A stretch of DNA of 64,000 nucleotides from Pseudomonas antarctica (GCF_001647715.1 NZ_CP015600.1:2666001-2730000); one strand, 5' to 3'; shown: positions 41,906 to 50,960, numbered from the stretch's first letter. Translations and numbers: made by a program. The notes: a model not told the origin generated them from the letters alone.

Positions 41906-42210
41906 TTTGGATCTGCGCCAATGAGTTCTAACCGTTTGTCTTCTATATAGCTCCACAAGACTGAATTTCTTGCTATAAACGCACTCCGATGACCATTCGC
42001 CAAGCCCGTCCTGGTGCCTTTGGGGGTTAATTGGGAAAAAATGCCTGTCTTTTCAGTTGCTGAGCCCTCAAGTCGGCCTTAGACTGCCGCCCCTCGTAAA
42101 TTGAGTGCCGGGTGGCGCTTGAAATGGATGGCGCCTTTCCGAGACCGGCACAGGCCTTCCGGGAAGCTCCCTTATTCGCCTTAATGCACGTATTTTTTAT
42201 AGAGAAATCA
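41906..42210. other. Long 5' leader of the DksA-like gene
   Basis: About 305 bp without a gene. A likely -10 box TATAAA lies at 41975-41980 in an AT-rich patch. The following leader includes a 13-codon frame (41989-42030). I searched by eye for a Zur-type palindrome and saw none. Confidence 0.4.
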
Positions 42211-42615
42211 ATGACAAAGGAAAAGTTGCTGGCCATGCCGGCGGATGACTACATGAATGCCGAACAGCACGCTTTTTTCGAGCAGTTGCTGCAAGACATG
42301 AAGGTGGAACACCACGCGCGCATTGAACAGAACCGCATCGCCATCGAAAGCCTGGATACCCCGGCTGACCCGGCTGACGCCGCTTCTGTGGAAGAAGAGC
42401 GCACTTGGCTGGTGAATGCCATCGACCGCGACCAGCGTATGCTGCCGCAGCTTGAGCGCGCTCTGGAGCGCATCAAGGAAGATTCTTTTGGCTGGTGCGA
42501 TGACAGCGGCGAGCCTATCGGCCTCAAGCGCCTGCTGATCAGCCCAACCACCAAATACTGCATCGAAGCGCAAGAACGTCACGAGCAGATCGACAAGCAC
42601 CAGCGTCAAGCCTGA
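42211..42615 (+). CDS. dksA2: DksA2-like RNA polymerase-binding factor with reduced cysteine set
   Basis: A 134-residue TraR/DksA protein that enters the RNA polymerase secondary channel and acts with ppGpp. Residues 15-80 form the coiled coil with tip residues DTPADPADAASVEEER. The C-terminal zinc-finger region reads CDDSGEPIGLKRLLISPTT then KYCIEAQE: only two of the four zinc cysteines remain, the second and fourth being Ser and Ala. This matches the zinc-independent DksA2 of P. aeruginosa in length and motif. The start at 42211 is the family N-terminus; an in-frame upstream extension is rejected. Confidence 0.88.
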   Translation: MTKEKLLAMPADDYMNAEQHAFFEQLLQDMKVEHHARIEQNRIAIESLDTPADPADAASVEEERTWLVNAIDRDQRMLPQLERALERIKEDSFGWCDDSGEPIGLKRLLISPTTKYCIEAQERHEQIDKHQRQA

Positions 42616-42789
42616 TACGCTGAAGGCTGCTGTGCTGAAATTGGACGCCGTGCATGCGGTGTCCAGAAATACCGTTTACACCCCTGTCTGTTGATTTGCT
42701 GCAAGTAACTCCACTAAAGGCCCATGGATAATGGCCCAATACTGGCGTTTAATGCGTAAACAATAACGACAAGCAGTGGGGTAACGACG

Positions 42790-44406
42790 ATGGCTGGAGA
42801 CGGATCTCTGATGGGCGCAGCGGTGCCACCGCACACGGTGGCGCGCGTGCTGCCCGGCTGGCCGACGCAGCTTGTGCAGAGCGCCGCCCTGGTGCTGGTA
42901 TTGCTGGGTCTGGCCTTTGCCGGCTTGCCGTTGTACGTCTGCGTGCCACTGGCCTTGTTGGTGATCTGGCTGCCCGCCCTCAAAACCCGTGCGCCCCGCG
43001 TGCAGCCATCCCCGGCCGTCGACACGGTGGGCGAACTGACCCGTGATCTTTCCTATACCACCAGCCATAACGCGCTTTCCGCTGCCGGCGTGGCCTATTC
43101 GGTCAAGCAACTGGCGGCTCGGGTGCAGTCGCAACTGAGCGCAGCCAAGCAGATTGTCAGCAGTGCCGAAGTGATGATCGGTACCGAACAGGTCACCTCC
43201 CAGCTCAGCCGCCAAGCCCTGGGCGCGGCCAGCCAGGCCCATCAGTGCAGCACGCAAGGGCGTGAAGTGCTGGCGCAGTCGATCATCCGCATGCGCCAGC
43301 TCAGCCAGCGCGCCAATGCCAGCCGTGAACTGATCGAAGCCTTGAGCCAGCGCAGTGAGGAAATCCAGCGCGTGACCCTGGTGATCCAATCCATCGCCAG
43401 TCAGACCAACTTGCTTGCATTGAACGCCGCCATCGAAGCGGCGCGTGCGGGTGAGCACGGGCGCGGCTTTGCCGTGGTCGCCGATGAAGTGCGTGGCCTC
43501 GCCGGGCGCACAGCCACGGCCACCGACGAGGTTGGGGTGATGGTCGCTGATATCCAACAACGTACCGCTCAAGTGGTTGAGCAGATTCGTCAACTGTCGG
43601 CGGACCTGCACATCGGCGTCGAGCAAGTGGAACATGCGGGCGAGCAACTGGAAAACATCGCCAGCCTGGCGGCGGATGTGGAAGGGCAAGTCCACGAGAT
43701 TGCGCAGGGCACCGACACTAACCGCGCGCAACTCGATAGTCTGTTCCACGCCGTGGAGCAAATGCGCAGCGACTTGACGGTGAGCGACGAGCAAACTCGG
43801 CAACTGGCCGACGTCGCCGTGCAAATGGAGGGGCAGGCGGAAACCATCAGCGAACGCCTGGCTGAGGTCGGCCTGGACGACTATCACCAGCGCATCTACG
43901 ACCTGGCCCGTGAAGGCGCCAGCCGTATTGCCGAACAGTTTGAGGCCGATGTCTTGCAAAACCGTATCAGCCTGGAGGACTTGTTTGACCGCAGCTACAC
44001 GCCCATTCCGAATACCCGCCCGAGCAAATACCACACGCGTTTTGATGGCTACACCGACCAAGTCTTACCGGCGATCCAGGAGGCGTTGCTGCCGCGCCAT
44101 GAAGGGTTGGTATTCGCTATCGCCTGCACACCTCAGGGCTACGTGCCGACGCACAACAAGGCGTTCTCCCACGCCCTCACCGGTGACGCGCAGGTCGATG
44201 CACTGCAGAACCGTACCAAGCGCAAATTTGAAGACCGCACCGGCATTCGTTGCGGCAGCCATCAACAAGCGGTGTTGTTGCAGACCTACACCCGCGACAC
44301 CGGCGAGTTGATGCACGATTTGTCGGTGCCGATTATGGTCAGGGGCAGGCATTGGGGGGGCTTGCGCCTGGGCTATAAACCGGAAGGGGCTAAAGCCGCG
44401 CGTTAG
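42790..44406 (+). CDS. Methyl-accepting chemotaxis protein with C-terminal sensor-like domain
   Basis: A 538-residue chemoreceptor of unusual order. The only membrane segment is a hairpin at about 28-58, with no periplasmic sensor and no clear HAMP. The signalling helices (about 75-350) contain the hairpin tip [38 protein letters not shown] (read in parts), strictly conserved in MCPs. Residues about 400-530 form an extra domain with [23 protein letters not shown] and [20 protein letters not shown], resembling a sensor module found at the C-terminus of some receptors. It probably senses a cytoplasmic or redox/metabolic signal. GGGGTAACGACG precedes the ATG. Confidence 0.87.
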   Translation: MAGDGSLMGAAVPPHTVARVLPGWPTQLVQSAALVLVLLGLAFAGLPLYVCVPLALLVIWLPALKTRAPRVQPSPAVDTVGELTRDLSYTTSHNALSAAGVAYSVKQLAARVQSQLSAAKQIVSSAEVMIGTEQVTSQLSRQALGAASQAHQCSTQGREVLAQSIIRMRQLSQRANASRELIEALSQRSEEIQRVTLVIQSIASQTNLLALNAAIEAARAGEHGRGFAVVADEVRGLAGRTATATDEVGVMVADIQQRTAQVVEQIRQLSADLHIGVEQVEHAGEQLENIASLAADVEGQVHEIAQGTDTNRAQLDSLFHAVEQMRSDLTVSDEQTRQLADVAVQMEGQAETISERLAEVGLDDYHQRIYDLAREGASRIAEQFEADVLQNRISLEDLFDRSYTPIPNTRPSKYHTRFDGYTDQVLPAIQEALLPRHEGLVFAIACTPQGYVPTHNKAFSHALTGDAQVDALQNRTKRKFEDRTGIRCGSHQQAVLLQTYTRDTGELMHDLSVPIMVRGRHWGGLRLGYKPEGAKAAR

Positions 44407-44429
44407 GATTGTTGCTGTTTATGCAATGG

Positions 44430-44452
44430 AGCTATTCCGGGGATAGCTTTTT
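44430..44452 (+). terminator. Intrinsic terminator after the chemoreceptor gene
   Basis: AGCTAT pairs with ATAGCT over the loop TCCGGGG and is followed by five T, 24 bp past the stop codon. Confidence 0.6.
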
Positions 44453-44520
44453 CCAACTGGAATAAAACCGTAGCATGGCCAACATTGTTAGGCAGCTAAC
44501 TAATGTTGCGGAGATTCTCC

Positions 44521-44724
44521 ATGCAAAATAAGGTTGATGTGGCCGTGATGATCGGCAGTGGCGTACCACAAGCCCTGCGTGCGCTGGGTCAGAAAGCTTG
44601 CTGGGTGGTGTTGCTCAATGGTGAGCAACGCGGCACTGCGTTCGCCAGCCGCGATGAAGCCGAGGAGTGCAGGGCTGCCTGGGAGGCGCTGATGCGCCTG
44701 GAACAGTCAGACAGCCTGCATTGA
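44521..44724 (+). CDS. Small hypothetical protein (67 aa)
   Basis: The start MQNKVDVAVMIGSG at 44521 follows GGAG; a start six codons earlier is possible. The product is a compact alpha/beta protein with ALRALGQKACWVVLLNGEQRG and an acidic helix SRDEAEECRAAWEALMRLE. No recognisable family beyond similarity to small Pseudomonas proteins. Function unknown. The gene is tail-to-tail with the DUF2789 gene, six bases between stops. Confidence 0.65.
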   Translation: MQNKVDVAVMIGSGVPQALRALGQKACWVVLLNGEQRGTAFASRDEAEECRAAWEALMRLEQSDSLH

Positions 44725-44730
44725 CGGGGG

Positions 44731-44967
44731 TTAGTGCGGTTGATGCAGACGCTGGTTCAGTTCATCCACCGGGATGGCCCATTCGGCGTCTTCGCGCAAT
44801 TCTTCCTTGAGAAACGCCGCTTGTTGCGGCGTCCAGAAAGGTGCATCGATCAGCTTAACGTCTTCATCCAGCGTGTGTGCGCCGATGAATGCGTCGATGG
44901 CTTCGGGGCTTGAATCCAGGCCGAGTTGTTCAAACAGAGTTTCAAGTGTCGGGATTGGCGCGTCCAT
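44731..44967 (-). CDS. DUF2789 family protein
   Basis: A 78-residue acidic helical protein. MDAPIPTLETLFEQLGL at 44967 follows GGAGAACGACC and is preferred over a start 12 codons upstream. The conserved LFEQLGLDSSPEAIDAFI and FWTPQQAAFLKEELREDAEWA segments identify the DUF2789 family, common in Pseudomonas and of unknown function. Confidence 0.8.
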   Translation of the reverse strand: MDAPIPTLETLFEQLGLDSSPEAIDAFIGAHTLDEDVKLIDAPFWTPQQAAFLKEELREDAEWAIPVDELNQRLHQPH

Positions 44968-45027
44968 GGTCGTTCTCCATGCAAGGTGATGGTCGTTGTG
45001 CATGTGAGGCTCAGGGCGTGTCAGAGT

Positions 45028-45258
45028 TCAGGAATTAAGTGCCCCCGAATCCACGGCGGTTTTCAGGGCCTTGGCGGCATCCTTTGCTGCAACTGCGGCG
45101 GCGTCGACAGTTTTGAACCAACGATCTTTTTCTACCTGATGCGTGGTGATCGTGGTCAGCGGTGGTTTGGCCCGCATGATGATCACCGCTTGAAACTCAC
45201 CGTCTACTTCCCTCGCATCGCCATGGATGAAAAATTCGCCAATATCAAATTCCGTCAC
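45028..45258 (-). CDS. Small hypothetical protein (76 aa, GTG start)
   Basis: The likely start is GTG 45258 (VTEFDIGEFFIHGD), with AAGGGAAGG nine bases upstream; the longer in-frame extension to 45597 is arginine-rich and looks non-coding. The product has two beta strands (FQAVIIMRAKPPLTTITTHQV) and an alanine-rich C-terminal helix (DAAAVAAKDAAKALKTAVDSG). It resembles small stress- or DUF-annotated Pseudomonas proteins, but I cannot name a family. Confidence 0.6.
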   Translation of the reverse strand: MTEFDIGEFFIHGDAREVDGEFQAVIIMRAKPPLTTITTHQVEKDRWFKTVDAAAVAAKDAAKALKTAVDSGALNS

Positions 45259-45422
45259 GTATAGCCTTCCCTTCAAGGTAACTGCACTGATGAAACCTGA
45301 CCCGCAGGGGGCAAACTTCAATGGACGGAGCAGTATGGCAGTTGTTGAGGGGCGACGGCGCAGTAAAGTCATCCAGACGACGAAACAAACCCGCCGTAAG
45401 CGGCGTGCAAGCTGGCGTCGAG

Positions 45423-45644
45423 CTATTTGGCCAACTCGCAGGCCTGGGCGTGCGTACTGCGAAAACCTCTGATTCTGCCGCTGGTCACTTCCAGGATATG
45501 TAAGAAATTGCGGCCGGCCGGTACAACTGGGTAAAGAACGGAATTGGAGTACCCGTTGGGGTAATCTAAGCAGTAGTATTGGCGCTCGTCTTGACATGAT
45601 GAACGAGCGCCGGAAGGCGTAACGTCGTGTTGGCGCGGGTGCAT
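45423..45644 (-). CDS. Possible small ORF, perhaps a degraded gene
   Basis: A 73-codon frame whose second half, YYCLDYPNGYSNSVLYPV followed by GRNFLHILEVTSG and RGFRSTHAQACELAK, looks like real protein, whereas the first 20 residues do not. No good ribosome-binding site is seen at the ATG. It may be a short gene starting at a non-ATG codon, or a remnant. Low confidence. Confidence 0.35.
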   Translation of the reverse strand: MHPRQHDVTPSGARSSCQDERQYYCLDYPNGYSNSVLYPVVPAGRNFLHILEVTSGRIRGFRSTHAQACELAK

Positions 45645-46050
45645 GGCCAGCGCCTGTCGATCAATCGTGTTGACTCACCAGCAGCGTTTCGGCTGGTTTT
45701 GACCCGTGTTGCTGTTTTAGTATTGTCGTCGGCAGCCCATGCTTGGTTCCACGCCAGGTAATTTGTTATGTGTAGGTTGTCGGAAACTGCGTTTTTAACT
45801 GGGTTATTCTCTGAAGCTGGTCGGCGCGTATTCTCGGGCCGTTGAACCTGTGATTTTCTGTGGCGCCAGATGACCTTACATGAGGTCCATCGCGCACGCC
45901 TGTACTAGTCTCATGACGTAGAAGCGGGTTCTCTTCAGTTTTTTTTCGAATGTGTAATCGTGGCTACGCGCTATTTTTTGTGGCTACGGGTCGTTTTTTT
46001 GTGCTGCCCGCTCCGGCGGTCGGCGTTATTTTTGATGTGGGGGCGTTTCC
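45645..46050. other. Gene-free stretch of about 400 bp
   Basis: No credible coding frame on either strand. Small structures only: ACCAGC/GCTGGT hairpin near 45678-45700 followed by TTTTGA, and a T-rich tract near 45938-45946. It probably holds the promoter and 5' leader of the gene at 46051. Confidence 0.4.
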
Positions 46051-46521
46051 TTGGCAGTCAGTAATCTGGATATGCACGCGTTATTCGTGCTGGGTGATTT
46101 GCGCGCAAAGTTGGTCAAGCAGTTTCAATCCCGTTTCGTTTACATCACAGAGCAGACGCCGGAAGGTATCTACATCGCCGAGATCGATACCGAAACGGCG
46201 TTGGTCGTGGATGACAAACCACGCCTGGAACTCAAGGTGGGTGACCACTTTCGCGCGGCCGTGTTGCCGAGTCGTGAAGGTGGCAAGTTCGAACTGAAGT
46301 TCCGCGACATCAAGTTGACGGTGTATGGCCTGGGCGATTACGCCTTCGTTTCTTCGGCCGAAGGCCAGGGCATCGTATTCAAGGAAGGCCACAGCGTGAT
46401 GCTGGTGTTTGCCGCCAATGAACAGCTGCAGGAAGGCCTGACCAAAACCCTCAAGGCGGTGACCGGTAAGGCGGCCAAGTGGCGCAAGGGCGAACTGGTG
46501 ACCTTCAAGGCCAGCGAGTAG
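46051..46521 (+). CDS. Conserved hypothetical protein (156 aa)
   Basis: Starts with TTG at 46051 (a later ATG at 46072 is the alternative); GGGGGCG lies upstream. The sequence is a mixed beta-rich fold with FQSRFVYITEQTPEGIYIAEIDTETALVV (in parts) and a basic C-terminus (GKAAKWRKGELVTFKASE). No signal peptide, no membrane segment. No known domain recognised. Codon use fits the genome, so it is probably a real cytoplasmic protein. Confidence 0.65.
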   Translation: MAVSNLDMHALFVLGDLRAKLVKQFQSRFVYITEQTPEGIYIAEIDTETALVVDDKPRLELKVGDHFRAAVLPSREGGKFELKFRDIKLTVYGLGDYAFVSSAEGQGIVFKEGHSVMLVFAANEQLQEGLTKTLKAVTGKAAKWRKGELVTFKASE

Positions 46522-46652
46522 TCGCCAAACACTGTGTGTATTTTTGCTCTCCCGGAACCTCTACTACAGTTGAGTTGACTTAACTATTCAGAGGCTTCGC
46601 GCATCCGCAGCAAAGCCTTCCGCTATGGTTGTGAAAACGCGAGGTGCAAGGC

Positions 46653-47669
46653 ATGAAAGGATTGAGATCGCTGTTGGCGGCGTCCCTGACGACCCTGGGG
46701 TTGTCGGTGGCCTCACTGCCGATATCGGCCGCCCAGGCACCGGTGCATTTCGCCGACCTGAACTGGGAAAGCGGCAGCCTCATCACCGAGGTGCTGCGGT
46801 TTATCGTCGAGAAGGGCTATGACCTGCCCACCGACACCTTGCCCGGTACCACGATCACCCTGGAAACCGCCTTGGCGAAAAACGACATCCAGGTGATCGG
46901 CGAAGAATGGGCCGGCCGTAGCCCGGTCTGGATCAAGGCAGAAGCCGAAGGCAAAGTGGTCGGTCTGGGCGATACGGTCAAGGGAGCCACCGAGGGTTGG
47001 TGGGTGCCGGAATATGTGGTCAAGGGCGACGCTGCCAAAGGCCTTAAGCCGTTGGCGCCGGACCTCAAAACTGTGCAGGACCTGGCGCGTTACAAGGACG
47101 TGTTCAAGGACCCCGAGTCGCCTGGCAAAGGGCGCTTTCTGAACAGCCCGATCGGCTGGACGTCGGAAGTGGTGAACGCGCAGAAGCTCAAGGCTTACGG
47201 CCTGAGCGACAGCTACGTGAACTTTCGCAGCGGCTCCGGTGCGGCACTGGATGCTGAAATTGCGTCGTCGATCCGTCGAGGCAAACCGGTATTGTTCTAC
47301 TACTGGTCACCAACGCCCTTGATGGGGCGTTACAAATTGATCCAGTTGCAAGAGCCACCGTTTGACGCCGATGCCTGGAAGACGCTCACCGACGCGGATA
47401 ATCCGAATCCGAGGCCGACTCGGTCGTTGGCGTCCAAGTTGAGCATTGGTGTGTCGACGCCGTTCCAAAAGGACCACCCGCAGATTGCTGAGTTTTTTAC
47501 TAAGGTTCAGTTTCCTATCGAGCCGCTTAATAAATCGCTGGCATCGATGAGCGAGAAACACACGCCGCCACGGGATGTGGCTCAGGTGTTTCTGAAAGAG
47601 CACCCTGAGGTGTGGAAGGCTTGGTTGACGGAAGATGTGGCGCAGAAAGTGGAAGCGAGCCTGAAGTAA
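46653..47669 (+). CDS. Glycine betaine/choline-type ABC substrate-binding protein (orphan)
   Basis: A 338-residue OpuAC-family periplasmic protein. The start MKGLRSLLAAS at 46653 follows GAGG; a GTG three codons before is possible. The signal peptide (about 1-27) ends ISAAQA. Ligand-site segments are FADLNWESGSLITEV, EEWAGRSPVWIKA, EGWWVPEYVV and FYYWSPTPLMGRYKL, whose tryptophans and tyrosines form the aromatic cage for quaternary amines. No permease or ATPase gene lies nearby, so it would dock on a transporter encoded elsewhere, as Pseudomonas CbcX/BetX/CaiX do. Confidence 0.82.
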   Translation: MKGLRSLLAASLTTLGLSVASLPISAAQAPVHFADLNWESGSLITEVLRFIVEKGYDLPTDTLPGTTITLETALAKNDIQVIGEEWAGRSPVWIKAEAEGKVVGLGDTVKGATEGWWVPEYVVKGDAAKGLKPLAPDLKTVQDLARYKDVFKDPESPGKGRFLNSPIGWTSEVVNAQKLKAYGLSDSYVNFRSGSGAALDAEIASSIRRGKPVLFYYWSPTPLMGRYKLIQLQEPPFDADAWKTLTDADNPNPRPTRSLASKLSIGVSTPFQKDHPQIAEFFTKVQFPIEPLNKSLASMSEKHTPPRDVAQVFLKEHPEVWKAWLTEDVAQKVEASLK

Positions 47670-47712
47670 CCGACGGTCCTTCTATTGAATGGATATCCAA
47701 ATGTGGGGCTTG

Positions 47713-47800
47713 TGTGGGAGTCGGGCTTGCCCGCGATAGCATCGCCGCGGTGTAACGGATATACCGAGGTGACGGCATCGCAGGCAAGCCAGCTCCCACA
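47713..47800. repeat. REPIN with mixed REP arms
   Basis: The left arm is of the GGGCTTGC class (with one extra T: GGGAGTCGGGCTTGCCC), the right arm of the TGGCTTGC class (GCAAGCCAGCTCCCACA). It lies between the convergent binding-protein and TonB-receptor genes. Confidence 0.75.
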
Positions 47801-47818
47801 CTTGATTGCATTCCAGCG

Positions 47819-49945
47819 TTAGAACCTGGTTTGCACCGCGACCTCCAAGGTCCTTGGTGAACCCAGGTAGTACGCCGGCGACACATGCGCGAACTCGGCG
47901 TACACCTCATTCGTCAGATTACGCACCCGCCCGGTCACCGACGTGTGCGAGTCCACTTTGTAGCGCAGGAAAGTCCCGAACAGCGTGTAGGCCGGCACCG
48001 TCTGAGTGTTGGCATTATCCGCAAACACCTCTGCGACATACCGCGCATCCACACCGCCTTGCCAATCCTCAGAAAAGTCATAGGTCAGCCACACGTTGCC
48101 CACGCGCTTGGGCACGTTGGTGGGTGTGTTGCCTTTGCGCGAGACCACCGCGCCGCTGGCGATTTTCTCGTTGAAATCATCGTACTCGGCATCCACCCAG
48201 GCAAAGTTGCCTTCGGCCAGCAGCCTTGGCGTGATGCGCAATGAACTGGCCAACTCGATCCCCTTGGATGTCTGGGCACCCACCGGGATGCTGTTGTTCG
48301 GGTCCAACGGGTCGGTGACGGCAAAATCCTTGCGCTCGATCTTGTACGCCGCGAGGGTGGCCGAACCGCGACCGTCCAGGTAATCGAACTTGCTGCCTAC
48401 TTCCCACTGCTTGCCAGTCGACACGTCGAATACTTGGGTGGTGGTCGATGGCTGCTCAGCCGCCGTGCTGTATTGCACATACACATTGGCCGATGGAATG
48501 AACTGGTAGGTCAGGCCCACGCGGCCGGTTACCGGCTCCCAACTGCGCCTGAAATGCCGTGGGTTGGTGGCGGTGATGGTGCGGTGATTGGTGACGTCCA
48601 GATCGATAGCGTCGTAACGCAAGCCCGTCAAGAGCGAGAGTTTATCGGTGAGGCCCAGGCGATTTTCTACGAACAGTGCCTTGGTTGTGACTTGGTTGGT
48701 CTTGTCTTTGACGAAGCCAGGCTTGGTGCCTGGGATAGCGTAGAAATGCCCAGGGTTGTAGTCGTTCGGGTCCACCGTGCTGTTACCCGGCACGTTCAGC
48801 GGGTTGTTGGTAGTGCTGTTGACTTTGTACTCAAAGCCGCCCGACCACGTTGTCGAAAGGCCGAAGAACGTGTCGTCATGGCGCAGCTCGAATTGGTTGC
48901 CGTTCTGCTCGCCCTGATGACGGACTTGATAAGCGGTCGAGCGGTTCACCGCGCTATTGTCGGCGTTGTATTGGTAGGTCTCCAGGTTGCGATAGTCGCG
49001 TTGGCTGTCGAGGTGATAAAGGGTGTTTTTCAGCGTGGTACTGTCGTTGATCCGGTAGTCGATGATCGAGCGCGCCCAGAGGGTGCGTTGTTCGTAACGG
49101 CCGTCGGCGACGTTGTAGTTGTTGAAGCGGTTGTGCTTGTCGATCTTCAACTCGCCGGCCTTGGGATTGAGCACCGGTGTGCCCCAATACGGGCTGTCTT
49201 CGTGTTCATCCTGGTATTCCAGGGCCAGGGTGTGGGACAGGTTGGGCGTGAGGTCGCTGAGCAGGGAAAACGCCACGCTCCAGGCATCACGCTGGTCGCG
49301 GTCGATGTAGCTGTGGTTGGTGTTGCGGCTGACGTCCAGGCGCGCGTAATGCTGCACCTCGGCGCCCGGTTCGGTCAGAGCGTGATTGAGGCCAAAGGCT
49401 ATGCCGGCGGTGTCGTAGCTGCCATAAGTGAGCTGGCCTTCGGCGGCCTGTTCCTCACGGGTTGCGAGCTTCGTCACGTAGTTCAGCGAGCCGCCCACGG
49501 AGCCGGCGCCGTTGATCAAGGAGGAGGGGCCACCGACCAATTCCACGCGGTCGTAAATCCACGCATCGACCGGCCGTGCCAAGCCGGTGGCGACATTGAT
49601 GCCGTTGAACATTTGGGTGATCTGGCTGCTGGTAAAGCCACGATAGGACACAAACCCGCCAAACCCGGGTGGCGCACTGGCGTTGACGCCTGGCAGAGTG
49701 TTGGCAGCATCGCGAAAGGTCTTGGCGCCATGGCGCTCGATGTCATTGCGAGTGGCGATGGCCACCGACGCCGGGGTTTCCCGCACGCTTAAGCCCAGCC
49801 GGGAAGCCGTGCCGCTGGATTGATCCAGGGCCAGCCCCGGCTCAGTGGATTGTTCGCCATCAATGGTGGTGGGGGCTAATTCCAGCGCCCAGGCACAGAC
49901 AGGCAGGCAGCCGAACAGGCCCGCCAACAAGGGTAAATGTTTCAT
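47819..49945 (-). CDS. TonB-dependent outer-membrane receptor
   Basis: A 708-residue receptor. The true start is MKHLPLLAGLFG at 49945 (AGGATTCAACC upstream); in-frame sequence beyond it is not coding. Signal peptide about 1-20. The plug (about 45-160) has ETPASVAIATRNDIERHGAK, FVSYRGFTSSQ and GGSLNYVTKLAT. The barrel ends in a terminal Phe (EVAVQTRF). It resembles ferric-siderophore receptors, but the DUF2946 gene directly upstream is a frequent companion of copper receptors, so the ligand might be a metal complex. No signalling domain. Confidence 0.85.
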   Translation of the reverse strand: MKHLPLLAGLFGCLPVCAWALELAPTTIDGEQSTEPGLALDQSSGTASRLGLSVRETPASVAIATRNDIERHGAKTFRDAANTLPGVNASAPPGFGGFVSYRGFTSSQITQMFNGINVATGLARPVDAWIYDRVELVGGPSSLINGAGSVGGSLNYVTKLATREEQAAEGQLTYGSYDTAGIAFGLNHALTEPGAEVQHYARLDVSRNTNHSYIDRDQRDAWSVAFSLLSDLTPNLSHTLALEYQDEHEDSPYWGTPVLNPKAGELKIDKHNRFNNYNVADGRYEQRTLWARSIIDYRINDSTTLKNTLYHLDSQRDYRNLETYQYNADNSAVNRSTAYQVRHQGEQNGNQFELRHDDTFFGLSTTWSGGFEYKVNSTTNNPLNVPGNSTVDPNDYNPGHFYAIPGTKPGFVKDKTNQVTTKALFVENRLGLTDKLSLLTGLRYDAIDLDVTNHRTITATNPRHFRRSWEPVTGRVGLTYQFIPSANVYVQYSTAAEQPSTTTQVFDVSTGKQWEVGSKFDYLDGRGSATLAAYKIERKDFAVTDPLDPNNSIPVGAQTSKGIELASSLRITPRLLAEGNFAWVDAEYDDFNEKIASGAVVSRKGNTPTNVPKRVGNVWLTYDFSEDWQGGVDARYVAEVFADNANTQTVPAYTLFGTFLRYKVDSHTSVTGRVRNLTNEVYAEFAHVSPAYYLGSPRTLEVAVQTRF

Positions 49946-50040
49946 GGTTGAATCCTGAAAAACTTGGCTTGAAAACAACGCACAGCCGCCCGTATTCCCC
50001 AATGGGAACGGTGGCCGGTGCAGATCGGAAAGCGAAGGAA

Positions 50041-50430
50041 TCAGGCGAAAGCGGGTGGCGCGCGAGGGTTGGCCGTGGGCCAGGTGAAGCGGGCAGGGAT
50101 GTCGGCGGCGAGAACCACGGCCGGTGGTGGCGCGTGAGGTTGTGGCAACACCGCCACATTCAGGCTGGAGCTCAGTGCCGGGCCCATGCCGCCGGTCGAA
50201 CAAAGCGGGCAGCCGAACGCCTTGGACAGCGTCGGCAGGTTCTCATCCGTGGAGTTAGTCTGCGCCGGCGCCTGGGTACGCGGGTCAACCGTACAGAACT
50301 GGCCACCGATGCCGTTGAGTTGCATCCCCAGCATCTGCCCATGACCAATACTGCACGCGAACACATTGAACAGGACGCAGCAGTAAAGCATCCAGGCAAT
50401 GAGCGAGCGGTCGGCACGGGCGATTTTCAT
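50041..50430 (-). CDS. DUF2946 family protein
   Basis: A 129-residue small protein with one N-terminal membrane/signal segment (SLIAWMLYCCVLFNVFACSIG) and a later FGCPLCSTGGMG containing the CxxC that marks DUF2946. The start at 50430 (MKIARADRS) is chosen; a start six codons upstream is possible. It lies 95 bp before the TonB-receptor gene in the same direction and is probably its operon partner. DUF2946 genes often sit beside copper-uptake or copper-resistance genes, which hints at copper. Confidence 0.72.
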   Translation of the reverse strand: MKIARADRSLIAWMLYCCVLFNVFACSIGHGQMLGMQLNGIGGQFCTVDPRTQAPAQTNSTDENLPTLSKAFGCPLCSTGGMGPALSSSLNVAVLPQPHAPPPAVVLAADIPARFTWPTANPRAPPAFA

Positions 50431-50522
50431 GGGGCGGCACTTTACCATCAGCCGCCGACGAAATGCCTACAAAAAATCTCAGGGCGACTATCCTAATTCG
50501 CACCTTTCAGGGAGAGCCAGTC

Positions 50523-50960
50523 ATGAGCTTTGTCATCGCGCGGTGGATCGTCGGGGTTTTTACCTGCATCAGCATGGTGCACCTGTACTGGGCCGCCGGT
50601 GGCAAACTCGGCAGCGTTGCGGCCATTCCCCAGCTGCCCGGCGAATTCGCCCGCGGGCCAAGGCCGGCATTCAAGCCCTCGGCACTGGGCACGTTCCTCG
50701 TCGCGATGGGGTTGGTGGCAATTGCTTTGCTGGTTTGCCTGCGAGCTGGGCTGTATTTCTCGCCCGTGCCCCATGGAGCGCTGCAGTGGGGGATCAGCGC
50801 GATAGCCTTGGTCATGTTTGCCAGGGCGATTGGGGATTCGGAGTTGGTGGGGTTTTTCAAGAAGGTGGGTGGGTCCAGGTTTGCAAGGTTGGACACGTAT
50901 TTTTATTCGCCGTTGTGTTTGGTGTTGGGGGTGGGGTTGTTGGTGGTGGCGTGGGGGTGA
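50523..50960 (+). CDS. DUF3995 integral membrane protein
   Basis: A 145-residue membrane protein with four helices (about 5-25, 55-77, 82-100, 120-143). MSFVIARWIVG at 50523 follows AGGGAGAGCC. The MVHLYWAAGG motif after helix 1 and the DTYFYSPLCLVLG end match the DUF3995 family. Function unknown. It is divergent from the DUF2946 gene. The last third is unusually G/T-rich. Confidence 0.75.
   Translation: MSFVIARWIVGVFTCISMVHLYWAAGGKLGSVAAIPQLPGEFARGPRPAFKPSALGTFLVAMGLVAIALLVCLRAGLYFSPVPHGALQWGISAIALVMFARAIGDSELVGFFKKVGGSRFARLDTYFYSPLCLVLGVGLLVVAWG

Noticed and set aside
41989..42030. 13-codon leader peptide MTIRQARPGAFGG before dksA2
   Set aside because: No ribosome-binding site, no run of regulatory codons and no attenuator hairpin pair could be recognised.
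42633..42665. Terminator after dksA2 (GGACGCCGTGC / GCGGTGTCC hairpin)
   Set aside because: Stem has mismatches and is not followed by a T-run; too weak to call.
42676..44061. Long minus-strand open frame (461 codons) opposite the chemoreceptor gene
   Set aside because: Antisense to the strictly conserved MCP signalling domain and without protein-like motifs or ribosome-binding site.
45259..45597. Longer version of the 76-residue small protein
   Set aside because: The added 113 residues are arginine/leucine-rich and unlike protein, while GTG 45258 has a good ribosome-binding site.
49946..50040. Possible cobalamin riboswitch before the TonB-receptor gene
   Set aside because: The GCCACTG-type B12 box and the other conserved blocks are missing; only a small TTCCC/GGGAA inverted repeat is present.
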